Shown: positions 42,979-53,753, counted from the first letter of the stretch. The stretch is 64,000 nucleotides of DNA from Acidobacteriota bacterium (GCA_025350695.1 JANXXI010000211.1:1-64000); one strand, 5' to 3'. Notes: a model not told the origin generated them from the sequence alone. Numbers and translations: made by a program.

Positions 42979-45588
42979 ATGCGCCTTCTTGCCGCCCTCT
43001 CGCTTGCCGGTTGCCTCTATGCGGCCTCAGGTCCAGAGTCCTTTGAGCAGAAGGTGCGCCCCGTTCTCGTCAAACGCTGCTACGCCTGCCATACCGCCAT
43101 GAAAGCCGCCGGGCTCAGGCTTGATTCTCGCGCCGCTATTCTTGTTGGTGGAAAATCGGGCCCGGCCATCGTTCCCGGCAATGCCGAAAAGAGCCTTCTC
43201 ATCCAGGTCATCCGCGCACACAAAATGCCACCCGGCGCCCCACTCGATCCATCAGAAATCGCATCGATCGAAACTTGGGTTAGCGATGGAGCTCAATGGC
43301 CCGATGCTCCTTCCGGCAAGTCCGGCGACTTGTGGTCCGCCGGCCCCCTGCGAAAGCCTAATGTATCCAGCATCGACCAGGCCGTGGAAAAGGGTCTCCG
43401 TGCCAAAGGGCTCACCGCTAATGCCAAAGCCGATAAGCGCACGCTGCTTCGCCGTATGAGTTTTGATCTGACCGGCCTCCCGTCAACCACACAGGAGATG
43501 GGCGCGTTCCTGACCGACCCTTCTCCCCGCGCTCTCGAAACCGTAGTCGACCGTCTGCTGGCCTCCCCTCATTTCGGCGAACGCTGGGCGCGCCACTGGC
43601 TCGACGTCGCCCGCTTCGGCGAGGACGATTTCACCGGCACTGCCGTAAAACCCTACCCAAACGCTTGGCGCTATCGCGATTGGGTCGTCGTCGCATTCAA
43701 TCAGGACATGCCGTATGACAAGTTCCTCCAAGCTCAAATCGCCGGCGATCAAATGGAAGGCGCCCGCGATCAATACCTCGGCGGCCTCGGATTGTTCGGT
43801 GTCGGGCCATGGTACTTCGGAATCTCCCAACCGTCACAGGCAAGGGCAGACGAACGGCATGACCGCATTGATGTCGTTACCCGTGGCATGCTCGGCCTAA
43901 CCGTCGCCTGCGCCCGCTGTCACGATCACAAATACGATCCTATTCCAACCAAAGACTACTATGCGCTAAGCGGCATTTTTGCCAGCGTGCAGTACAAAGA
44001 ATATCCTTTAGCCCCGGCCGATGAAGTCGCTAAATGGACGGGGGCCAACCAGGAAGTGGAGGCGCTTGGCGCCAAGATCAACAAGTTTCTCGATCAGCAG
44101 TCCGATCAGTTGGCGGAAATCTTTTCCACTCGGGTCGCTGATTACCTGCCAGCCGCATGGAAGAAAATGCGTGGCGTTAAAGTGGATGGATTCGATGAGG
44201 AACTACTCAACCGTTGGGTAGCCTATCTGAAGAAGACCGAAGACAATCATCCCTACCTCCAGCAGTGGCGCGCCGCGGCGTCGGGTGACGATGAAAACGA
44301 AGTCCGCCGCCAATCCGTATTGGTGGAATCGCAGATTACCGCCATCGTCACCGAAAAGAAAAAGCTTGATGAGGAGAACCGCGAGTTTGTAGCCAAAAAC
44401 AAGAAACCGAAACCGGGCCGCGATTACATCCTCCCGTTCGGGTATCGCTCCGAGTCCGATTTCAACCCCGGCGCCGAGATTCCCACCAAGTCCTTAGAGC
44501 GCGATAAATACGTTTGGTACAACTGGCTCTTCTCCGGCGATAAGGCGATTCTGCGCCCCTCTCGCGACAAGGTTGAACGTTTCCTCGGCGGTGAATGGAA
44601 GACGCATTTGGACGATATGCGCGCTTCGCTCAAGATGAAAAAGGAAAGCCTTCCGCCGCAATACGCCTATCTTCACGGCATCGAAGATTTTCAACCGGTC
44701 GATATGCAGGTAAACCTTCGCGGCAATCCCGATGCGTTAGGCGAACCCGTCGCTCGCGGTTTTCTCACAGCGCTTTCAAATGGCGACCGTCAACGATTCA
44801 CGCAAGGAAGTGGCCGTCTGGAATTGGCGAAGACGGTGTCCGCACACCCACTGGCGCGCCGTGTGATGGCTAACCGAATTTGGCTTTACCTGTTTGGCGC
44901 CGGAGTCGTGAGCACCCCCAGCAATCTCGGCGTTATGGGGGAACGCCCCGCCAATCCCGAATTACTTGAGTATCTGGCGTGGAAGTTTGAACACAACGGC
45001 CTCTCCGTAAAGCAGCTAATCCGCGAAATCGTCCTGTCCAAAACTTACCAAAGCTCAACCGATGGCGACGCCACGAACGAAGCAAAGGACCCTGACAACC
45101 GGTTGTTCTGGCGCGCAAATCGCAAACGGCTCGACGCCGAATCCTTGCGCGACGCGATCCTAATGACGTCGGGCGCTCTCGACCTGAAAGTCGGCGGAGA
45201 ATCACAGCCGCTCAAAGGTTCGATGCGACGCACACTCTACGCCCGCCTGGGTCGCTTCGAACAGGACGCAACCATGGCCCTGTTCGATTTCCCCAATGCC
45301 AGCGTATCGAACGAACAACGCGTAGTAACCAACGTCCCATTACAAAAGTTGTTTTTCCTCAACAGCGCCTTCGTCTTGGATCAAGCCAAGACATTCGCCG
45401 CTCTCTTAAAGCCGCTGGAATCGCCGGCAGCCCAAATCCAAAACGCCTATCAACGCGCTTACGGCCGCTCTCCCTCTCCCAACGAAATAGCGTTGGCCAA
45501 ACAGTTCTTGAATTCCGCCGGCTCCCAAGCCCTGGAACAATATGCTCAAGTATTATTAGGCTCCAATGAATTCGCCTTCGTGGATTAA
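42979..45588 (+). CDS. Exported PSD1-type protein with c-type heme site (DUF1549/DUF1553)
   Basis: 869 residues. After a signal peptide (LAALSLAGCLYAAS) a planctomycete-type cytochrome domain carries CYACH (Cys34, Cys37, His38) with a late HKMPPGAPL Met ligand region. DUF1549 follows (LRRMSFDLTGLPSTTQEM, FGERWARHWLDVARF), then a second CARCHDHKYDPIPT cluster, and DUF1553 at the C-terminus (AHPLARRVMANRIWLYLFGAG, FWRANRKRLDAESLRDAIL). These proteins are believed to be periplasmic oxidoreductases linked to polysaccharide use; the substrate is unknown. The DUF1501 partner follows, as is usual for this pair. Confidence 0.92.
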   Translation: MRLLAALSLAGCLYAASGPESFEQKVRPVLVKRCYACHTAMKAAGLRLDSRAAILVGGKSGPAIVPGNAEKSLLIQVIRAHKMPPGAPLDPSEIASIETWVSDGAQWPDAPSGKSGDLWSAGPLRKPNVSSIDQAVEKGLRAKGLTANAKADKRTLLRRMSFDLTGLPSTTQEMGAFLTDPSPRALETVVDRLLASPHFGERWARHWLDVARFGEDDFTGTAVKPYPNAWRYRDWVVVAFNQDMPYDKFLQAQIAGDQMEGARDQYLGGLGLFGVGPWYFGISQPSQARADERHDRIDVVTRGMLGLTVACARCHDHKYDPIPTKDYYALSGIFASVQYKEYPLAPADEVAKWTGANQEVEALGAKINKFLDQQSDQLAEIFSTRVADYLPAAWKKMRGVKVDGFDEELLNRWVAYLKKTEDNHPYLQQWRAAASGDDENEVRRQSVLVESQITAIVTEKKKLDEENREFVAKNKKPKPGRDYILPFGYRSESDFNPGAEIPTKSLERDKYVWYNWLFSGDKAILRPSRDKVERFLGGEWKTHLDDMRASLKMKKESLPPQYAYLHGIEDFQPVDMQVNLRGNPDALGEPVARGFLTALSNGDRQRFTQGSGRLELAKTVSAHPLARRVMANRIWLYLFGAGVVSTPSNLGVMGERPANPELLEYLAWKFEHNGLSVKQLIREIVLSKTYQSSTDGDATNEAKDPDNRLFWRANRKRLDAESLRDAILMTSGALDLKVGGESQPLKGSMRRTLYARLGRFEQDATMALFDFPNASVSNEQRVVTNVPLQKLFFLNSAFVLDQAKTFAALLKPLESPAAQIQNAYQRAYGRSPSPNEIALAKQFLNSAGSQALEQYAQVLLGSNEFAFVD

Positions 45589-45607
45589 CCATTCTCCCTA
45601 TGCAGTA

Positions 45608-45627
45608 GGGCGGACCCCCCGGTCCGC
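45608..45627. repeat. REP-like palindrome, copy 1
   Basis: GCGGACC (45610-45616) and GGTCCGC (45621-45627) form a perfect 7-bp stem with a CCCC loop, preceded by AGTAGG. Copies of the same type lie at 48903 and 59818. It falls in the intergenic gap before the DUF1501 gene. Confidence 0.6.
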
Positions 45628-45818
45628 GGTCGACCCCTTCGGGAACCGTCAACGGCTTCAATCAGCCAGACACTCCAGTCGCCGAAGAATCCAAGGGGTG
45701 GTCACGGGCACGGGCCCATCAAGCCCGACGCGAGTTCGGCGACTGATGTCGCACATGACTAGCCCCGGTGGCAAAAGGGGATGCGCCGGACGTAAGTCTG
45801 GCGAGCGAGTTGCCCAAC

Positions 45819-47219
45819 ATGACTAAACTTCATCAAGCCGACATCCTACCCTACCTCTCCCGCCGCGAAGCCCTCACCAAATTGGCCAGCGGCTTCGGCC
45901 TCCTAGCCGCCAACGCCAACCTCGACGCCGCTCGCGACCCCTTCGCCCCCCAGCCCCCGCACTTCGCCCCCAAAGCCAAACGCATCATCTATCTCGTGCT
46001 GAACGGCGGCATGTCCCAAGTCGATTCGTTCGACCCCAAGCCAATGCTCAACAAGCATCACGGCGAACCTGTTCCCGGCGGCGCGCCACTTACTGAAAGC
46101 TCAGTCGGCAACCTCATGCGTTCGCCATTCTCGTTCCAACGCTACGGGAAAAGCGGCATCGAAGTCAGTGACCTCTTCCCAAAAATCGGTGCCCTCATCG
46201 ACGATTGTTGCGTCATCCGTTCCATGCACACCGACGTTCCCAATCACGAACCCTCGCTGTTCATGATCAACTGCGGAGCCATCCAACCCGGTCGCCCTTC
46301 CATGGGTTCATGGTTGACTTACGGATTAGGAACCGAAAACCGCAATCTACCGGGCTTCGTTGTCTTATGCCCCGGCACGCCCGTAGTTGGCCCTCCCCTT
46401 TGGCAGTCGGCATTCCTACCAGCCGTCTACCAGGGCGCGTTCTTGAAGAACAGTGAAATCGATCCCAACAAGATGATCCAGTTCATCACCCCCGGCGCAT
46501 CATCGGAAGCGCAGCGCCGTCAACTGGATCTGATGGCCAAGCTCAATCAGGAACACTTAGCCAAGCGCGCGGGCGACGGTCAACTGGAAGCTTCGCTTGA
46601 AGCCATGGAGACAGCCTTTCGCATGCAAACCGAGGCTCCCGACGCCTTCGATATTCGCAAGGAGGACCCCAAAGTCCGCGCCCGTTACGGCGATAGCGAT
46701 TTTGGTCGAGGCTGCCTGATGGCCCGCCGCCTGGCCGAACGCGGCGTGCGCATGGTGCAAATTTACTACGGCAATAGTCAGCCCTGGGACAGTCACGAAG
46801 ACATCATGGCCCACAAGAGTTTGGCCCAAAAAACCGATCCCGCGGTGGCCGCGCTAATCTCCGATCTGAAAGAACGCGGGATGCTCGATGACACACTGGT
46901 GGTCCTCGGTACCGAATTCGGCCGCACCCCCGCAGTGCAAAACAGTTCCACCGTGAAAATCCACAACGGCCGGGATCACAACTCCCTCGGCTTCTCCATT
47001 CTTCTCGCCGGTGGAGGCCTCAAGCGCGGCATCACTTACGGAGCAACGGACGATATCGGCTACCGCGCCGTGGAGAGGCCCGTCCACGTTCACGACCTCA
47101 ATGCCACCCTGCTGCACCTTATGGGCCTTGACCATACCAAGCTCACTTACTTCTACAGTGGCCGCGATTTTCGCCTCACCGACGTGCACGGAAATGTGAT
47201 TCGCGATATCCTCGCATAG
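45819..47219 (+). CDS. DUF1501 exported protein, partner of the PSD1 protein
   Basis: 466 residues from the ATG that opens MTKLHQADILPYLSRREALTKLAS, a Tat-like N-terminus; the upstream extension is REP-rich and not conserved. Family blocks are present: LVLNGGMSQVDSFDPKP, SLFMINCGAIQPGRPSMGSWL, ARRLAERGVRMVQIYYG and TEFGRTPAVQ with GRDHNSLGFS. DUF1501 belongs to the alkaline-phosphatase/sulfatase-like superfamily and almost always accompanies DUF1549/DUF1553 proteins. Its chemistry is unestablished. The following esterase gene starts six bases downstream. Confidence 0.92.
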   Translation: MTKLHQADILPYLSRREALTKLASGFGLLAANANLDAARDPFAPQPPHFAPKAKRIIYLVLNGGMSQVDSFDPKPMLNKHHGEPVPGGAPLTESSVGNLMRSPFSFQRYGKSGIEVSDLFPKIGALIDDCCVIRSMHTDVPNHEPSLFMINCGAIQPGRPSMGSWLTYGLGTENRNLPGFVVLCPGTPVVGPPLWQSAFLPAVYQGAFLKNSEIDPNKMIQFITPGASSEAQRRQLDLMAKLNQEHLAKRAGDGQLEASLEAMETAFRMQTEAPDAFDIRKEDPKVRARYGDSDFGRGCLMARRLAERGVRMVQIYYGNSQPWDSHEDIMAHKSLAQKTDPAVAALISDLKERGMLDDTLVVLGTEFGRTPAVQNSSTVKIHNGRDHNSLGFSILLAGGGLKRGITYGATDDIGYRAVERPVHVHDLNATLLHLMGLDHTKLTYFYSGRDFRLTDVHGNVIRDILA

Positions 47220-47225
47220 TACCTT

Positions 47226-48884
47226 ATGCGATACATCCCCTTTTTCCTCCTCGCCGCCGTCTGCTTCGCGGCTGAACTCAAAGTGCCCGACGACGTGATC
47301 ATCGAAAAGAATGTCGACTACACTTCGATCACACACGGCAAGCTTGCCATGGATATCGTGCGGCCCAAAGCGAAGGGTAGCTATCCAGGCATCGTCATGA
47401 TTCACGGTGGCGGTTTCAACGCGGGCCAGCGAGACAGCTACCTACCCATGGCAGTTCGTCTGGCTCAAAACGGCTACGTCGCCGCCACCGTCAGCTACCG
47501 GCTAACACCAATGTTCCAATTCCCCGTACCGCTGTATGACGTCAAAGCCGCAGTCCGCTTCCTTCGCGCCAACGCCGGAAAATATGGCGTGGATAAAGAA
47601 CACATGGGAGCTATCGGAGTCTCCGCCGGCGCTACTTGGTCCCAGTTCCTCGCCGTAACTCGCAACATGCCCAAGTTCGAAGGCACAGGCGGAAACAAGG
47701 ATCAATCCAGCGCCGTCGATTGCGCCGTAAGCTACTACGGTCGGTCCGACATGATGCGAGCCTATGAAGGCAGTCGCAATGCGGCCACAGCCCTTCCCAT
47801 GCTCTTCGGCGGCGACCGGGATGGCGCAACCGATGCCCATCGCCGCGGGAGCCCCGTGCAATGGATCACCCCCGATTCAGCGCCCATCCTAGCCATCCAC
47901 GGCACCCGGGACCAAAACGTGCCCTTCGAACAATCCTTGATTCTTGTGGACCGACTTCGCGCCGCCGGTGTCGAAGCGGAAATGGAAACCATCGCCGAAG
48001 GCGCACACGGATTCAAAGGAGCCGATGAAGAGCGCGCTCTAGCCCGCACCATCGACTTCCTTAATCGAAAGTTAAAACCAAAGCTCCTCGAATCCCGCGT
48101 GCTGATGGTAAATGATCACGGCCCGGGCGGTGAAATTCTCGCCGTCGCATGGCCGTCCGGCCGCGTTCTTTGGCGCAGACCCAATGGTCGTGGCACTGAG
48201 GTCGGCGTAACCCCGAACGGCAACGTGCTCTTCATCGAGGACCCCAAAGGAGTAGTGACCGAACTCGATTCCAACCAAAAGGTGGTGTGGCAATACAAAA
48301 CCGAAAAAGTTGGCCTAGTCAGCGCCCAACGCTTGAAAAACGGCAATACGCTTTTGGTGGACGATACCCAAGCCCGACTGTTCGAAGTCTCCCCTGAAGG
48401 CAAGGTTGTCTGGAGCGTCGAAAAGCCCGAGTTCAAAAATCAAGCCATGCGTCGCGCCCGTCGCACCGCTGCGGGCACAACTCTCGTAGCGATACAAAAA
48501 GCCGGCCTACTTCTCGAATTGGATAAGGATGGTAACATCCTCCACAAAACCGAATTAGTGAACCGCATGCCTGCGCTAGCCTGGCCGCTCGACGATGGCG
48601 GAATGTTAATCGGCCTGGCCGGTCCCGGCGAAGTGCGAAAGGTCGACGCTCAAGGCAAGACGTTAGTCACCTTCGCCAACCCCACCGGCCCGACGAAAAT
48701 GGCCTGGACCTCCGGTTTCATCCAAACCCCCGAAGGCGGCCTGATCGTGTCCGATTACCAAGGCGGTCGCATAGTTGAGTTCGACGCGCAGGGCAAAGTA
48801 CTCCACGAACTCCGCAACTTCCCCTGGTCCGTAACCAGCATAGCTTTGCTAACCAACGAGTCACCAACCGGCACATCAAAGTAG
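47226..48884 (+). CDS. Exported esterase fused to a PQQ-like beta-propeller
   Basis: 552 residues. Signal peptide (FFLLAAVCFAAE) is followed by an alpha/beta hydrolase, about 20-285, with oxyanion loop MIHGGGFNAGQ, nucleophile in IGVSAGATWSQF, acid in GTRDQNVPFEQS and histidine in AEGAHGFKG, resembling BD-FAE/xylan esterases. From about 290 to 552 a propeller of repeated WSGR/LDKDGN-type blades follows (GRVLWRRPNGRGTEVGVTPNG, GKVVWSVEKPEFKNQ, FDAQGKVLHELRN). It closes the PSD1-DUF1501 run and may act on the same glycan. No break in frame at the junction. Confidence 0.88.
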   Translation: MRYIPFFLLAAVCFAAELKVPDDVIIEKNVDYTSITHGKLAMDIVRPKAKGSYPGIVMIHGGGFNAGQRDSYLPMAVRLAQNGYVAATVSYRLTPMFQFPVPLYDVKAAVRFLRANAGKYGVDKEHMGAIGVSAGATWSQFLAVTRNMPKFEGTGGNKDQSSAVDCAVSYYGRSDMMRAYEGSRNAATALPMLFGGDRDGATDAHRRGSPVQWITPDSAPILAIHGTRDQNVPFEQSLILVDRLRAAGVEAEMETIAEGAHGFKGADEERALARTIDFLNRKLKPKLLESRVLMVNDHGPGGEILAVAWPSGRVLWRRPNGRGTEVGVTPNGNVLFIEDPKGVVTELDSNQKVVWQYKTEKVGLVSAQRLKNGNTLLVDDTQARLFEVSPEGKVVWSVEKPEFKNQAMRRARRTAAGTTLVAIQKAGLLLELDKDGNILHKTELVNRMPALAWPLDDGGMLIGLAGPGEVRKVDAQGKTLVTFANPTGPTKMAWTSGFIQTPEGGLIVSDYQGGRIVEFDAQGKVLHELRNFPWSVTSIALLTNESPTGTSK

Positions 48885-48902
48885 GGCCGTCGCACACTCG
48901 GC

Positions 48903-48921
48903 GGGCGGACCTAGGCCGCCC
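48903..48921. repeat. REP-like palindrome, copy 2
   Basis: GGGCGG (48903-48908) and CCGCCC (48916-48921) flank ACCTAGG, a perfect 6-bp stem. It shares GGGCGGACC with the copy at 45608 and lies just after the esterase-propeller stop. Confidence 0.55.
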
Positions 48922-49008
48922 TGCTCAAGCTCTGAACCCTGCCAAGGTATAAACGTCATCGTAGCCAATCTTGAAATGCCCCAAAACACGAGCCAATTCC
49001 GAAGCATT

Positions 49009-49317
49009 ATGAAGAAAATAATTGAAGTGCCAAAGTTCATCTCTGAGGCTGAAGAGGCGGACTGGTGGGCAAGCCGCGCCGGACGCGAATACCTAAAGTC
49101 GAAATCAACTTAACAAATGTCCGAAGGCAAGCGCGCCAAAGGGTCCAAAATAATTGAACAGCTGAAAGAGAAGACATCCGTTCAAATTGCGATTCGATTG
49201 CCTGCCGCTGATCTTCGGCAGGCCAGAAGCATTGCGGAACGCAAAGGTCTCGGGTATCAAACTTTGCTTAAGATGATTGTGCATGAAGGCTTAATGCAGG
49301 AAGCAAAACGCCTCTGA
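49009..49317 (+). pseudogene. Ribbon-helix-helix antitoxin-like gene split by an in-frame stop
   Basis: ATG 49009 opens 34 codons (KFISEAEEADWWASRAGREYL) to a TAA at 49111-49113. ATG 49117, in the same frame, opens 66 codons (KTSVQIAIRLPAADLRQARS, then KGLGYQTLLKMIVHEGL). Together they match one single protein family: an N-terminal EAEEA-WWAS motif followed by an RHH/CopG domain that binds DNA. The TAA therefore sits inside what should be one gene. The second half may still be translated alone. No toxin gene adjoins. Confidence 0.65.
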
Positions 49318-49352
49318 TTTTTAGGGCGTTTGTTCGTGTTTTGGGTACGTTA

Positions 49353-51305
49353 CTATGTGTATCTATTGGCCTTTCCAGCAGCTAGTGCCTTAATAATCGC
49401 CTCGGCATCATAAACACACCCGCCCCACGGCCCGCCACTGGCGTCCTGCAACGCCGCCCACAGCCGCGTATCCATCGGTAAATCCGGATCAGGAGCCAAG
49501 TCCGGATGCCCCGTGCGCGAAGCCAACAACGCATCGCCCGCCGCCACAGTTCCATCGGCGCCCAAAACGTTTAAGTGCCCCTCAAGGTTATTCCGGTCCA
49601 CTATGATCTCCACCACATCGCCATCACGAAGCTTGCCCAAAGGCCCGCCTGCTAGCGCTTCCGGCGAAATATGCCCAATGCACGCCCCGGTCGAAACGCC
49701 GCTAAACCTCGCGTCCGTCATCAGCGCAACATGCTTGCCAAACGGCAAATGCTTCAATGCGCTGGTCAGCTGATACGTCTCCTCCATGCCCGACCCAAGT
49801 GGCCCACGTCCCATCAATACCAACACATCGCCCGACTGAATCTGTCCGCCCTTAATCGCCGCAATCGCCGCCGGTTCGCTGGTAAACACACGCGCCCGGC
49901 CGCGCTTGCGATAAACTCCGTCCTCACCCACAACGCTAGGATCAATCGATGTGCTCTTGATCACAGACCCATCCGGCGTAAGGTTGCCCTTCGGAAAACA
50001 AACCGTCGAAGTCAGCCCACGCGACCTTGCACCGGGCAAGCTCATAATCACGTCATCCGGGTCCACGCCATCGCGTTCCTTCAGCACCTTCCGCAACGCA
50101 GCGCGCCGCTCACTCTGCTCCCACCAATCAAGTGACGCGCCAAGCGTTTCGCCAGAAGCCGTCAACGCCGTCAGCTTCAACAATCCCGACCGCCGCAAAT
50201 GCAGCATCACCTCGGGCACACCACCAGCCAAGAACACCTGCACTGTCGGATGATTCCGAGGCCCGTTCGGCAAAGCGTCCACCACTCGCGGAACTTCTTT
50301 GTTAATGCGCGCCCAATCGTCAACCGTCGGCCGGCGCAACCCCGCCGCATGTGCGATCGCCGGTATGTGCAATATCAAATTGGTCGACCCGCCGAACGCC
50401 GCGTGAACCACCATCGCGTTTTCCAACGCATCAGTCGTTAAGATGTCGCGCATCTTCAAACCGGCTGACTCTAACCGCATCGCCGCCCGCGCCGACCGCC
50501 TCGCCATGTCCAACCACAACGGATGCCCCGACGGAGCTAATGCCGAATGCGTCAGCGACATTCCCAGCGCCTCACCAACCACCTGCGCCGTCGCCGCCGT
50601 GCCCAGGAACTGGCACCCGCCACCGGGCGATCCACAAGCGCGACATCCCATTTCCGCCGCTTCTTCAAGGGTGATCGCCCCGTGCGAGAACCGTGCGCCG
50701 ATTGTCTGTACCTTGCCGGCATCTTCGCCGTCTTCGGCCACCAGTGTCACTCCGCCCGGCACCAGCACACACGGCAATTCCGTTGTTCCAGCCAAGGCCA
50801 TCATCATCGACGGCAGCCCCTTGTCGCAGGTCGCCACGCCAACCACGCCGCGCCTCGTCGGCAAGCTACGGATCAATCGTCTGAAAATTATCGCCGCATC
50901 GTTCCGGTAGGGCAGGGAATCGAACATCCCCGTTGTCCCCTGGGAACGTCCGTCACAAGGATCGGTGCAATACGCGGCAAAAGGCACACGGCCCGCGCCT
51001 TTCAGTTCTTCCGCCGCAGCCTGAACCAACAGTCCAACTTCCCAATGCCCGGTGTGATATCCCAGCGCAATGGGCTTTCCGTCAGCCGCGCGAATGCCTC
51101 CGTGCGTGCTCAACAACAGGAAGTCGCCACCCGCTAACTTCGATGGCTCCCATCCCATGCCCGCATTCTGTGTCCAACCGAAAAGATCGCCCGAAGGCCG
51201 CTTCAGCAGCATCTCCGCTGTGATTGGAAGAGACCCTTTCGGACCAGGTACATGCGTCCTCACATCGAACAGTGAGGCATCGCCGGAGTCGTAGATGTTG
51301 TTCAT
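49353..51305 (-). CDS. YjhG/YagF-type sugar-acid dehydratase (D-xylonate dehydratase-like)
   Basis: 650 residues, the length typical of YjhG/YagF rather than shorter IlvD. The three cysteine sites of an iron-sulfur cluster are visible in [22 protein letters not shown] and [16 protein letters not shown], and the magnesium/substrate segment [23 protein letters not shown] follows. YjhG/YagF enzymes dehydrate D-xylonate and related aldonates to 2-keto-3-deoxy acids. That links it conceptually with the HpaI-type aldolase near 15 kb. It starts five bases after the permease stop. Confidence 0.9.
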   Translation of the reverse strand: MNNIYDSGDASLFDVRTHVPGPKGSLPITAEMLLKRPSGDLFGWTQNAGMGWEPSKLAGGDFLLLSTHGGIRAADGKPIALGYHTGHWEVGLLVQAAAEELKGAGRVPFAAYCTDPCDGRSQGTTGMFDSLPYRNDAAIIFRRLIRSLPTRRGVVGVATCDKGLPSMMMALAGTTELPCVLVPGGVTLVAEDGEDAGKVQTIGARFSHGAITLEEAAEMGCRACGSPGGGCQFLGTAATAQVVGEALGMSLTHSALAPSGHPLWLDMARRSARAAMRLESAGLKMRDILTTDALENAMVVHAAFGGSTNLILHIPAIAHAAGLRRPTVDDWARINKEVPRVVDALPNGPRNHPTVQVFLAGGVPEVMLHLRRSGLLKLTALTASGETLGASLDWWEQSERRAALRKVLKERDGVDPDDVIMSLPGARSRGLTSTVCFPKGNLTPDGSVIKSTSIDPSVVGEDGVYRKRGRARVFTSEPAAIAAIKGGQIQSGDVLVLMGRGPLGSGMEETYQLTSALKHLPFGKHVALMTDARFSGVSTGACIGHISPEALAGGPLGKLRDGDVVEIIVDRNNLEGHLNVLGADGTVAAGDALLASRTGHPDLAPDPDLPMDTRLWAALQDASGGPWGGCVYDAEAIIKALAAGKANRYT

Positions 51306-51310
51306 GCCGG

Positions 51311-52915
51311 CTATCTATTCTTGGCGTTTAATTGCAGTGCTAACTGCACTCGGCTATGATTCTTTCCGTACATGAAGTACACAACCAATCCAATGCCGAG
51401 CCAGATAATCAGTCGAGCCCAGTTGACCCAACCCAATTCGTACATCATGTAACCGTTGAAGATAATTCCCAGAATCGGAATCAGCGGGACCAGCGGAGTA
51501 CGGAACGGACGCGGCTGATCTGGGTCTGTTTTTCGCAGAACAATAATCGCAACACACACAATCACAAAGGCCAGCAACGTTCCAATGTTCACCATCTTCC
51601 CGATATCGTCAATAGGCGTTACGCTGCCGACAATCGCCGCCAGCAACCCAACCAAAATTGTGTTCTTCCAAGGTGTTCGGAATTTAGGATGGATTTCAGC
51701 AAAAACTTTCTTGGGCAGCAAGCCGTCGTTAGCCATAGAATACAGCACTCTGGTTTGGCCAAGCAACATCACCAGCATCACGCTGGTTAATCCAGCCAAT
51801 GCGCCAACCGTGATGATGTGCGAGGGGCCAACCAAACCTCGGTCCAGAAACGCCCTGGCAATCGGAGCTTCGATGTTAATCTCACGCCACGGCACCATGC
51901 CGGTAAGAACCGCAGCCACGCCTATATACAAAACCGTGCAGATGATCAGTGAGAGGATAATGCCGATGGGCAGATCCCGCTGCGGGTTCTTCGCCTCTTG
52001 CGCCGTCGTGGAAACCGCATCAAACCCTATATAAGCGAAAAATATGTAAGCCGCCGCAGCCCCGACTCCTGAGAGCCCATGAGGAGCGAACGAATTCCAA
52101 TCCGAGCCCCAATTTGCCGTGTCGACATACGTGATGCCCAACCCCAACACAAATAAGACAACGGCCACTTTCACCACAACGATGGTCGCATTAAATTGAG
52201 CGCTCTCTTTGATTCCTACAACCAGGATGGCCGTTATGACCAGCGCAATGAGGAAAGCGGGAAGATTGAATCCAATTTCCACTCCGAACATTTGCGGAGC
52301 TCCAAGCAACTCGTGTGCCTTTTGCACCAGCAGCGGCGAATGCTCCGCGCTAATCGCTGAAACCTTCGCCATGAAAGCCTGCGTGCCTGGCGCCAGCGAA
52401 GGGTCGCTTGCCTGCGCAAGTTGCCGAGCCACAATTCCTTCCGCCGTTCGTAGCCCCGTCCAGTGATCATAGGCCAGCCACAGGGGCATCTTAATGCCAA
52501 AAATATTCAGCAGCTCAATAAAATGATTCGACCAGCCGGATGAAACGGTACTGGCCCCCATCGCGTATTCCAGTGTGAGATCCCAGCCAATAATCCAAGC
52601 AAAAATTTCCCCTAGCGTTGCGTAGGCGTACGTGTAAGCGCTACCGGCCAGAGGAATCATCGCGGCGAACTCGGCGTAACAGAGAGCGGCGAATGCGCAT
52701 CCGAGTCCTGAAAGCACGAAGGACAACATCAGCCCCGGCCCGGCGTAATGCGCCCCCAATCCAGCCATCACAAAAATACCGGCTCCAATAACAGCCCCTA
52801 CTCCCAGGGAGGTGAGTTGAAGGACACCAAGAGTGCGTTTAAGAGTATGGTCTCCAGCCTCTTTCGCTTCCTCCAAGAGCACGTGCATCGACTTTCGCGC
52901 CAGCAAGTTCGCCAT
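51311..52915 (-). CDS. APC-superfamily amino acid permease
   Basis: 534 residues with about 14 membrane helices. [21 protein letters not shown] at the first helix is the APC signature, and [24 protein letters not shown] in helix 6 is typical of CAT-type cationic amino acid transporters. Bacterial members import amino acids by proton coupling. A 90-residue extracellular loop (around [15 protein letters not shown]) is longer than usual for bacterial forms. It reads leftward toward the dehydratase gene with a five-base gap. Confidence 0.9.
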   Translation of the reverse strand: MANLLARKSMHVLLEEAKEAGDHTLKRTLGVLQLTSLGVGAVIGAGIFVMAGLGAHYAGPGLMLSFVLSGLGCAFAALCYAEFAAMIPLAGSAYTYAYATLGEIFAWIIGWDLTLEYAMGASTVSSGWSNHFIELLNIFGIKMPLWLAYDHWTGLRTAEGIVARQLAQASDPSLAPGTQAFMAKVSAISAEHSPLLVQKAHELLGAPQMFGVEIGFNLPAFLIALVITAILVVGIKESAQFNATIVVVKVAVVLFVLGLGITYVDTANWGSDWNSFAPHGLSGVGAAAAYIFFAYIGFDAVSTTAQEAKNPQRDLPIGIILSLIICTVLYIGVAAVLTGMVPWREINIEAPIARAFLDRGLVGPSHIITVGALAGLTSVMLVMLLGQTRVLYSMANDGLLPKKVFAEIHPKFRTPWKNTILVGLLAAIVGSVTPIDDIGKMVNIGTLLAFVIVCVAIIVLRKTDPDQPRPFRTPLVPLIPILGIIFNGYMMYELGWVNWARLIIWLGIGLVVYFMYGKNHSRVQLALQLNAKNR

Positions 52916-53034
52916 TAAGCAAATTCTCCCCGTTTAGTAACTCGGCATTCCAAAAGTTCGCCTTAGTGAGCTATTGTCACACAATTTATGCGATCAATGC
53001 GCTTTGGTTTTGATCCTTCAACCTGCTAACCTAA

Positions 53035-53714
53035 TTGAAATTCCCTTATGATCACGACCCGTTTAGCGCGGTGTTCCTCCTCCTAGCCTGCCTTCTTTAC
53101 TCATCCGCTTGCACGCGTCTTTACTACTCCTCAATGAAGAAGTTGGGCAAAGAAAAGCGCGACATATTAGTCAACAGAATTCTCGATGGCAAGAAGGCCC
53201 AGCAGAAAGCCGCCGACCAATTCAAAACCGCCCTCGAGGCCTTTCAGGAGGTCACCAAATTCGATGGCGGAGAACTCGAAAAATCTCAAAAGAAACTGAG
53301 CAAGGAATTGGATCACGCCGAAGACCGGGCAAAAAAAGTGCACGACGAAATTGAGTCCATCGACCACGTTGCTCGCGATTTGTTCAAAGAATGGGAAGGC
53401 GAGATCGGCCAAATGACAATGGCCGGCTGAAAAGCGAAAGCAACAAACTGCTCAGCGATTCGCGTTCCCGTCACCAACAGTTGATCCGTCAAATGCAGAC
53501 CAGCGAACGCAAGATGGAACCCGTCCTCCAAGCATTTCGCGATCAGGTCTTGTTCCTGAAACACAACTTCAACTCAAAGGCCATCGACTCCTTGAAGAAG
53601 AGCGCAATGGAAATCGACAACGAAGTAGGCGCCCTCATCCGTGAGATCGAACTTTCCAACCAACAGGCTGACCAGACGATTGCCGGCTTAAACGCCGATA
53701 GTGACAACAGGTAA
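53035..53714 (+). pseudogene. DUF2959-type lipoprotein gene with a frameshift
   Basis: Two frames together give one DUF2959 protein. The first (TTG 53035 or GTG 53071) carries a lipoprotein signal (LLLACLLYSSAC) and KKLGKEKRDILVNRI, FQEVTKFDGGELEKSQKKL, DLFKEWEGEIGQM, then stops at 53430. The second continues LKSESNKLLSDSRSRHQQL and MEPVLQAFRDQVLFLKHNF to 53714. Restoring one C in the GGCTGAAA run near 53426 would join them exactly (AGLKSESN). DUF2959 proteins are coiled-coil-rich and of unknown function. An assembly error is possible. Confidence 0.8.
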
Positions 53715-53753
53715 CAAACCACCAACGCCGCCACGAGTGATAAACTTCTCGTG

